From Chromera velia (Eukaryota; Sar; Chromeraceae), in the NCBI GenBank assembly GCA_018398765.1, contig JAHBMJ010000296.1:27501-51117 (forward strand): DNA of 23,617 nucleotides, read 5' to 3'. Positions within the stretch are counted from its first letter, which is position 1. Every line of letters begins with the position of its first letter. The notes under the pieces were generated by a model. The model saw nothing but the letters and a program-made list of their open reading frames with translations, had not been told where the DNA came from and searched no databases. Below, in pieces: positions 16,149 through 23,617 of this stretch. Both the position numbers and the translations under genes were made by a program.

Positions 16149-17340
16149 CCTAGACATTAGCTAGGACATTAGCACCAGTAATATGCGGTCTTCAGGTTAA
16201 AAACTTTATAAGAGACCTTTGTGGACCTCCTGCCATCATTACAGTTAAACCACTGCACTTAAAGTTTAAGTTAGCCTGTTTGTTGTCACTGCATATTCAA
16301 TTTAAATTATTCAATTTGATTGTGTTAATTAATGTATTTTATGATCGATATTAAAGTTTTGTCTTACAAATTTATTTGAAAAAACAAATAAAAACATAGC
16401 TTTTAATTTAAAATTTATAATCAATTGATTCAATTCATGATACGCTATATTGCGATTAGGCTTTGCAAGGCTAGTTGAAAGGCGTCGATCTAGCGTTTGG
16501 CAGGTCACAAGTTGAACATGCAACGCCGTCGTCATTACGCCGATAGTAAAAATCTAGGTAAAAATGATAGATTCTAATTCAGTTGCAAGTTTGGCTACTA
16601 ACTTATTTTTCTTTTAAAAAATAATTTAGTACTTATTAATTCATTGATTTTTTTATTAATTTATTGAATTATTAATTAGTTTTAAACTTCATTTACATGA
16701 ATATAGGATAGGATAGGATTTGTTGCGTGCTACCGTGGTTGTGGAACACGCACGTGGTCTACATTCTCGCTTTGCCGGGCCAGGATTCATATCCGGGGCC
16801 GCGCCGGGCGTTTACCTCATTCGTCCTCGACCTATTGCATTCATCCGCTTCGTCCAATACGTTCGATCGATCAATCGATAAGAGTGTCGTACTTTGTCTG
16901 GCTTTCGTTCTATTCCTCTATCTAACAGTCCTTGCATGGACTCTGAATGACGGCCGAGCCCCAGGTGCACCTCTATACAGTCTTTATATCTGTTTAGCAT
17001 CATCATTATAGTACACAACAGGATTTATGTTCCGGGTTGCCCCGCGGTCCACTACCGGGCCTCGACTTGCACCGTCAATATAGCTTTTCTAACCCTTTTT
17101 AATTAGATATGTGACAACATATGTCAATCTTAATCAAACAATAGATTCAAACTATATCAAGCTGGTACGTTGGCTTAAAGAGTTTATGAAGATACATAAC
17201 GGATTAGTCTGAATCATACTGTTTGATGCTTCCCTTCGATCTAAGCTAGTATATACTTTAATAGCAGTTTCATTTAGTTTGAGTTTTTTTTGTATGTCTT
17301 TTCTGTTAAGTTTGTTTTGCCAATCGTTTTTTAAAAGCCG
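16149..17340. other. AT-rich island with a more GC-balanced core
   Basis: 16195-16735 and 17080-17335 are markedly AT-rich, with oligo-A/T runs and few open frames, unlike the rest of the window; 16736-17080 is GC-balanced. The edges carry short words such as ACATTAGC repeated three times (16142-16173). A (GATAG)3-like repeat lies at about 16701-16718. No rRNA, tRNA or clear coding content was recognised. It could be a foreign insertion or an uncharacterised repeat. Confidence 0.5.
16727..17011 (+). CDS. Hypothetical small ORF with one hydrophobic segment
   Basis: A 94-codon frame in the GC-balanced core. A short hydrophobic lead is followed by GQDSYPGPRR, then a strong membrane-like stretch (VVLCLAFVLFLYLTVLAWTL). 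No family is recognised and no promoter is visible. It may be a chance frame within a repeat. Confidence 0.15.
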   Translation: MLPWLWNTHVVYILALPGQDSYPGPRRAFTSFVLDLLHSSASSNTFDRSIDKSVVLCLAFVLFLYLTVLAWTLNDGRAPGAPLYSLYICLASSL

Positions 17341-17444
17341 CTTTTAGCCCGCTCCTAGGCCCGCTCACATGCTTTTTTTTCGCAGCCATCTGCGCCCCAC
17401 CTCTCAAACTTCCTCCTTCTTTCTAGCTTTCTTTACATCTGTCC

Positions 17445-17448
<4 letters not shown>

Positions 17449-17501
<53 letters not shown>

Positions 17502-17539
17502 TGTGTGTGTCTGTGTGTGTTTGTGTGTAGGTGTGTGTA

Positions 17540-17590
<51 letters not shown>

Positions 17591-17612
17591 GTGTGTGTAT
17601 GTGTATGGGTGT
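17449..17612 (+). repeat. Compound (CT)n(GT)n microsatellite
   Basis: A CT run of about 35 bp is followed by about 120 bp of GT repeat with small interruptions. The long His/Thr frames on the minus strand here are repeat translations. Confidence 0.9.
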
Positions 17613-18556
17613 GTGCATACTTGAATTGATGCACGTCACGGTTTCTTTTGTTGCTGTGCTTCTGTTTACAATGCGTTGTGGGGGAGTGAATGTATGCTGC
17701 GCGAGACAGCCGAATCTTTCCCGCTTCATTTCCTCATCGTTTTCTGAACAGAGAGGGTGTTTGTTTGATGGAACAACACTCAACGATAGAGACTGTCCGA
17801 TGAACAGAAAGAAAGGCCCTTGAAGGATCGAGTCAGTTGTTGTTCTACTACTCATTTGCGAAACGCAAAGACTTTGCGGAAATACCCCTTCCCCACCCAC
17901 CACCTTCATGTTTCACCCTGTCACCCTCCCTACTAATTCGCATTCTCCCCTTCACAGACAAGTGTCCCTCTACTCTGTTGGTTTGTTGCGCCCTCTCTGT
18001 ACCCTTTGCCTTCTTTTATTCTGCTGTTAGCAAGAGAGCTGTGACAGACGTCTTTAGTCTTTGCCTTCAACCAATTCATTGAGGGACACCGTCTTATCGG
18101 CACCTCCTTTTCCTTTCCCCCTTGTTCCTTTCCCCCAAATTCAAATTCAACCGACTGATTCAACTAATAAGAACGACCCATCTCCCAACCAACCGACCAA
18201 TCCACCAACCAACCCAACGGACCAGCGGACGTTCGAGCAATGGGAGAGGTGGAAGAAAGAAGCGACGCTTCTTCAGACGGAAAGCGGTGTGCCCACAAGA
18301 AAATCTTGCAGAGTAAAGAAAGAAAAAGATGACTGAAGATGAGGCAAGGAAGGAAGGAACTGTACCATGTTCCCACCGCGCCCTCCCGTCTCCCAATCTT
18401 CCTTCCCGACACAAAGAGGGGAGGAAGGAAGTAAACGGCTGACGTGATCGAACCCTCGACCACAGAAAACGGCAGAAATAAAAAGAGGAGTGGGCAATTA
18501 GCCACACACATGCATGACATTCATTCACCCAAGAGTATATCGACTCTGTTTTTTCT
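17613..18556. other. Gene-poor stretch
   Basis: Several open frames of 60-120 codons exist but overlap each other and lack convincing composition. A Pro/Thr/Asn-rich plus frame at 18061-18336 derives partly from ACCAACC-type repeats near 18185-18225. This segment probably includes the 3' untranslated region of the gene ending at 18557. Confidence 0.4.
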
Positions 18557-19366
18557 TTAAAATGAATTATCAGGCACCTCCATCGCCTTCTGGTATTTGC
18601 TCATGTCATCAGGGATATCAAGAATCGGAGGCACTTCAGAAATCTGACCGGCAGTTGCTGCCTCTGCATACGTGTTATATGCATCTACCCACTTCTTGTA
18701 TGCATCCAGGGCCCTCGCCTTTGGAGGCCTCTTGTCTTCCTCCTTCTTGCTCCCTCCTCCCAAGAAACCAAAGAACCCACCATCCGACTCCTTCTCTGCA
18801 GCCTTACCCCCCGCTGCCACCTTGATAATCTCCAACTGTGCCTCCATCTCTTCCAGCGCCTTCTCCATCGTCTTCTTGTTATCTGCTCTTGGAATCGTGG
18901 AGATGAAAAGTGTCAGAGGCTGATCGAGCAAATCAAATTCGTACGTCCGTCCCTTCTTTACAGGGGTGAAGAACTTCATCACACCTGCCCAGTCTTCCTT
19001 GTCGATTGCCGGCTTTACCTCGAAGACCATCTTATCGCGCCCCTTCTCGAATTTGGGCGCATAACGAAAGTAAGAACGTTTCTTCTCTATCAAACTGAGA
19101 GCGTCTGCCCGTGCATCTCGGACCCCGGCTGTGCCAGTCACCAAAGCAGTAAGGAGAAGGGCCGCCCCCCTCGAGGCTCTTCTCATCTCCTCACGACGTG
19201 AAAGAGCTGAAACTTGTGCATCCGCATCATCGACAGGCAACGCAGAGAGACGAACCGCTCTCCGAAGTGCGGGGCCCTGTACCGCCCTCTGTACCCGCAC
19301 CAGGAAAGCCTCTGACGCCTTCAGAAGAAGACAGACAGAGAGAAGAACGCTTAGTGACCGACACAT
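18557..19366 (-). CDS. Plastid-targeted thylakoid-lumen protein, unknown function
   Basis: An intronless 269-codon gene ending in TAA. I start at the ATG at 19366 because it begins directly with a signal peptide (MCRSLSVLLSVCLLLKASEA); a longer frame runs to 19429. Cleavage after A20 exposes FLVRVQRAVQ, with Phe at +1, the hallmark of secondary red-plastid transit peptides. Residues 57-87 then look like a lumen-targeting signal: RREEMRR, a hydrophobic stretch GAALLLTALVTG and ARA before D88, compatible with the Tat route. The mature part (about 182 residues) is helical and charged: KRSYFRYAPKFEKGRDKMVF, DWAGVMKFFTPVKKG, a long helix MEKALEEMEAQLEIIKVAAG, a Gly/Lys/Glu linker, and LDAYKKWVDAYNTYAEAAT. 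It loosely recalls small helical lumenal photosystem II-associated proteins, but I cannot assign it. Confidence 0.85.
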   Translation of the reverse strand: MCRSLSVLLSVCLLLKASEAFLVRVQRAVQGPALRRAVRLSALPVDDADAQVSALSRREEMRRASRGAALLLTALVTGTAGVRDARADALSLIEKKRSYFRYAPKFEKGRDKMVFEVKPAIDKEDWAGVMKFFTPVKKGRTYEFDLLDQPLTLFISTIPRADNKKTMEKALEEMEAQLEIIKVAAGGKAAEKESDGGFFGFLGGGSKKEEDKRPPKARALDAYKKWVDAYNTYAEAATAGQISEVPPILDIPDDMSKYQKAMEVPDNSF

Positions 19367-20060
19367 TTTGAAGTCTGCAAACGCCCCCGGTCCATAAAAA
19401 TTGAATATTGCAAGCAAACCGCCGAGCAACCTGTGTGAAAAGAATGTGGCTGACAGGCCGTCAATCCTGAAAAGGTAGGTGGAAGCAGTGAGCTCAATGC
19501 CTCACGGGAGACGGCCATGCACCTCAAAATCTGTGCATGGTCCTCCGCGACGCGTTGACAAAAGCTGAATTCAAAGTGCAATGCGGCGCACCTTGCGCGC
19601 GAAAACTGCATATATATAATATTTTCTCTCTCCATTTTAAATTCTCGATCGGCTCGGATGGAGGTAAGAGGCCCCAGACATGAAATTCAAAGGAGGCCCC
19701 AGACATGAAATTCAAAGAAAAAAACGCATCTTGAAGTCCGGTCACTTGTCGCTTGGCTACAACCGCCTCGTACAGAGCTCGCATTGAGGCACTCACCCAC
19801 TATAGAACAATGCGACCGAAGTGCATGTGCGACGTCCTAATTAAATTTCAAATTTAACCGATACAGCTAAAACGACATCATTGCAATGAACCGATCAATC
19901 TGTCGTCACACTTCGAGAGAATTGTCAATTGACCGGTCTCAAAGGTTCCGGTTTCTTCTCCTACTTACATCCTGCGTTACTCACACTGCATGGCCGAACG
20001 ACTGCAGAGCAAATACCCACGGGTTCATGTTTTGCATGCAGTCCTGAGAGAGAGAACAAG
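19367..20060. promoter_or_regulatory. Shared upstream region of two divergent genes
   Basis: About 690 bp between the start of the lumen-protein gene (minus) and the first ATG of the right-hand gene (plus). A TATA-like CATATATATAATATT lies at 19609-19623 and an AT-rich block at 19838-19858. The plus gene seems to have an intron in its 5' leader, ending at TTGCATGCAG (20041). A bidirectional promoter is inferred. Confidence 0.4.
19669..19718 (+). repeat. 25-bp tandem repeat, two copies
   Basis: AGGCCCCAGACATGAAATTC then AAAGG, repeated directly with one end difference. It lies in the divergent promoter region, about 300 bp upstream of the lumen-protein start. Confidence 0.9.
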
Positions 20061-23000
20061 ATGATCAGCAACAAGATCCCGATCATTCCCGTTCAAAGAG
20101 GGGACCCAGAGGAGGACAACGATGAAGATCCACCGATTCCCCTCATGGACTTTGATACTCCCAGTGCTCCTGTCTTCAGATTCTCAGAAGATGCGCTTAA
20201 GATCAATCAGTTGGACACCTTTTCCTCTGCCTTCACTGCACAGGGCCACCAAAAGCTGGCGTCGCCCTCGATTGTTCCCGTTCTTTGGCACCGATTCTTC
20301 GAGCCCCTGCCGCAGCACACAGCTTCTTTTCCCAGAAAATCTTCAGGTTACCGTGTGAACTCAAAGGATAACTACACCAATGCAGAGAAGGCAAGAGCAC
20401 TCGACCAAGATCTTCAGAGAAGGCAACGAAAAATCCTCTCCGCACTCTACCAGAAAAAGCCGCTCTACGACCAAGGTCAGCCAGTCTACACACACTGCCC
20501 TCAAGGATTTTGATGCGTTCCTTGAAGCGGCGGTCTACTCTGGTACTTTTGCGTCCGTCCCTATGCATCTCAGTTTCTTCTCTGCGTTCTTACAGAGGTC
20601 GATGGATATATAGTCGCAGTCCATTTTTTGCATGCGTCCTCAATTTGCATGTATCGATGCACTGGTGCATGAAAGTTGCCCCTTTTATCTCCCTTGTGAG
20701 AAGCAGAGGAAGTGTTTGGCACGTAATCTTTGTGCATATGTTTGCATGCAGCGGTGAGGGAACACCAGCAAAAGCTGTTCTTCGCGGGTGTTGCCTCGTG
20801 GAGTGAGAACCTGCCGTCGATAGCCAAGAGCGGCCTGCTCCTGGAGGCCTTTGCCTGCCCTCTTCTAAATGAACAGAAACCCGAGGAGTCGGAGGCCTAC
20901 AAGAGAGAGAGACAGTCCTTGCCTGCACAGAGGAAAACAGTCAACAACCTGCCGCTTGTCGTCGAAGAACTCCCTTCCGAAATCGCAGGCAAACCGCCAG
21001 AGATCGTCCTGGCAGAAGTGGCAATTCAGAAGAGACGATTTAGCCTGGCGGAAGTTATGAGAGGCCCAGACCCCCCTCCGTTGGGATCCTCCGGTTCTCT
21101 CATGTTGGCCTTACTCACACAGGCACAAAGGGTGATGATCTGGAAGACCGTGGACAAGTACAACAGGGTGGCAGGCTGGTTGGAAGGCCACACGGTCGTC
21201 CGCCCTGCCTTCATCCGCTTTCTTTTGAATTTGGGACTGCCGATGCTGGACCCCTCGGGAGGGTCCGCTTCATATGAGGCAGCCATCGCTGCACAACAGA
21301 GAAAGAGGGAGGCGGAGAAGAGAAGGGGGGGGAGGAGAGATCAGAAAGGTCTCGCAGGAGTCTTTGCAGACAGATCCGTGCACGCCCTTGTGACCCCTCC
21401 TAATGAGAGAGCAGCAGCGGGGGGGTCTCAAGAGAGGTCTCGTGTGGGGGGGGACGGGGGGCAGGGGCCTCGTCGGGGGGGGAGGAAAGTGACTGCTAGT
21501 GGGGCGTTGGAGGGGGGTTCTGTGACTAGTCGGCCTCGGGGTGTGGATTTATTTCCTCGGAATGGGCCTTCAAGCAGCCACAGGGACCAGACCCACAAAC
21601 AGACGCCGCTCTCTCAACAGAGACGGCTAGAAGCCCGAGCAGCTCTATCGTCTGGTGGTGATTCTTCTGTAAAATTGATGGACTTTCTGGAAGTGCTCTT
21701 GTGGGCAGGGAGGATGTTCAATAGGATGGCGAGGAGAACGACAAGGAGGTGGCCAGAGAAGGAAGTCTATGTGAGACATGTACAGGTGGGTCGTTCTACT
21801 CTTTACTCACTTTCTGCTGTCTTCATATTTCGTCGATGTAATATGTGAATTCAGGTGCGCTCCAGTGGAGGCACTTCGTATTGACATTCTCCGGATTGAC
21901 TTTCTCGCTGGCTGCCTCATGCACTGACTCAAGAAGACAGATTGATACGAAGGTTTTGAGTGAATGAGTCCTGTCCATTCATCGATTCATATCTTTGTAT
22001 GGATGCAGGTTGTGGATCGTCTCGCATTCTTGGAGCTTCTCCTTTCCGTCATTGCCCATCCTTTCTGGCTGAAGCATGTACGTCTGCATGCCTGAATGAA
22101 TGAAGTGTCGTAGTTGGACTGCAGCTCCACACAGAATTCCTGTACGCGTTTATGTACCGGTGTGGGCATAAGTGCAGTAGCTTGTATCAAAACATCTGTA
22201 TGTGGGCGCTCACTTTGGTCTTCCTTTCGGCTTCCCTTTTTTCTGACAAGGCATTTCAGTTTTTTGCTTTGCCCACCTTTCCCCCCCCCCCCAGAAATCC
22301 CCATTCCTCGCCAGGACGCCTCTCTCGGGTCGGTTGCCCTTCTTTCTTTTTTCGTGAATCAGAATTTTGACCAAATTTCAAATCTGTTTCCAGCTGACTC
22401 ATTTTCAATCTTCTGCTGATCGTTTTGCTTCGATCGTTGGCTGCATGCAGTGCGCTCTTTTGGACGCTGCTGGAATACCTGCCCCTGTTTTCGCTACCCT
22501 CGCTGAGGAGCTGACCTTTCGAGCCTCCCTGATTCCTCCCCAGACTCTGTCTGACTTCTTTTCCTTCAACCTGAAGAGGGCCGGGCACTTGATCTTTCCC
22601 CTGCTTCAATTGTTGGAGGAGGACGACAGGAAGAGGATAGAGAGGGAAGAAACCCAAAAGGCAGAAGAGCAAAAACAGCAACAGGAAGAGGCAGCAAGAT
22701 TAAAGAAGGCGAAGGGAAAAATCTTGGAGCCTCCGGTCCATCCTGCCCGATTGGACGATAGTGACTCGGACTTAGATGAACTGAAAGATACGAAGAAGAA
22801 GAAAAAGAAAAAGAAGAAAAAGGGTGAGAGAAAGAGGAAAGTTTCAATTGCAGCAGATGCCATAGAGAATGAACTGTCACGACACCTGAAGGGCAACGAA
22901 CACTCCCCAAATCTTCCCCCCAAATCTTCTCGAGACTCTGTATTTGTACACCACAGAAGGTTGAGGTTGCAAGAAAGGGAAGACGGGGAAAGCGAAGTGG

Positions 23001-23101
23001 TGGTTCCGGTAACTTTAAAAGAGGCAGCAATGGGAGCCAAGATGTCTGTTGGTCTGAAGGGAATTTTTTCAAGAAACTACGACGACATCGAGGACCCATT
23101 G
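20061..23101 (+). CDS. Four-exon gene of unknown function, continuing past the right edge
   Basis: Exons 20061-20475, 20752-21785, 22009-22077 and 22451-23101 join in perfect phase to 723 codons without a stop. Donors are GTCAGC, GTGGGT, GTACGT and GTGCGT; acceptors end in GCATGCAG or GGATGCAG. I start at the ATG at 20061, just after a leader acceptor. The N-terminus has an acidic patch (GDPEEDNDEDPPIPLMDFDT) and a basic helix (KARALDQDLQRRQRKILSAL). Exon 2 is helical (LPLVVEELPSEIAGKPPEIV, WLEGHTVVRPAFIRFLLNLG), then Gly/Arg/Ser-rich and probably disordered. Exon 3 is VVDRLAFLELLLSVIAHPFW. Exon 4 has LTFRASLIPPQTLSDFFSFN, a Glu/Gln/Lys coiled-coil-like stretch and a run of about eleven Lys near 22795-22823 that could act as a nuclear localisation signal. 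No family is recognised. Confidence 0.75.
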
Positions 23102-23225
23102 GTGCGTTTTGTCGTCAATTTGATGTGCTGTCTTTCTTTTGATACCTCTGCATTGCATCTCTGGAAGCCGTACGAATCTCCTCGTCATCTCTCACTTTTT
23201 CTTTGGCTTCTCACCGGGCCCAATC

Positions 23226-23617
<392 letters not shown>

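Noticed and set aside
16780-16800. GGATTCATATCC as a possible tRNA T-arm
   Set aside because: The stem pairs do not fit a five-base-pair T-stem with a TTC loop, and no anticodon or acceptor arm is found nearby.
18061-18336. Pro/Thr/Asn-rich 91-codon plus frame as a gene
   Set aside because: Much of it is made of ACCAACC-type repeats, and it has no splice or domain support.
19524-19796. Minus-strand 90-codon frame upstream of the lumen gene
   Set aside because: It spans the 25-bp tandem repeat and the TATA-like region; it is more likely promoter DNA.

Overview
The window looks like nuclear DNA of a photosynthetic alga with a secondary, red-derived plastid, most likely a chromerid (Chromera-like alveolate). 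The evidence is: spliceosomal introns with GT-AG ends; a plastid protein with a signal peptide, transit peptide and lumen-targeting signal, and Phe right after the signal-peptide site; abundant GCATGC motifs, as in apicomplexan relatives; a Ty1/copia-type retroelement; and long (CT)n(GT)n arrays. The organism is inferred, since no rRNA or organelle marker is present.

Layout. (1) 1-6727, + strand: exons of one or more multi-exon genes that I cannot name. A well-phased chain of small exons (3412-5896) leads to an acidic tract, an assembly gap (5897-6070) and a C-terminal exon rich in Arg-Asp/Arg-Glu dipeptides, ending at 6727. Upstream (2874-3411) the coding signal hops between frames and carries an in-frame TAA. 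Introns hold GT/CT microsatellites and two diverged duplications, one of which copies a 26-nt microexon candidate. (2) 6724-8392: small exon candidates on both strands; a convergent minus-strand reading frame shares two bases of stop codon with the gene on its left. (3) 8378-14312, minus strand: a decayed copia-type retroelement (Gag, putative protease, integrase, RT, RNase H), almost all in one frame, broken by several stops and one frameshift. Its 3' end has a polypurine tract and a 256-bp LTR-like unit with 24-bp terminal inverted repeats. No matching 5' LTR is visible; instead a perfect 58-bp repeat occurs in inverted orientation at the two ends. (4) 14926-16148, + strand: a protein-kinase pseudogene with frame changes and stops. 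(5) 16149-17340: an AT-rich island with a more GC-balanced core. (6) 17449-18556: microsatellite and gene-poor DNA. (7) 18557-19366, minus strand: an intact intronless gene for a thylakoid-lumen protein. (8) 19367-20060: a shared upstream region between divergent genes. (9) 20061-23101 and beyond, + strand: a clean four-exon reading frame (723 codons in view) of unknown function, followed by about 360 bp of (TG)n to the window edge.

The likely functional genes are the lumen protein, the right-hand unknown gene and probably the 3' part of the left-hand gene. The retroelement and the kinase are remnants. Several introns in the intact genes end in the same 3' context, TGCATGCAG, which is the most distinctive genome-wide signal visible here.
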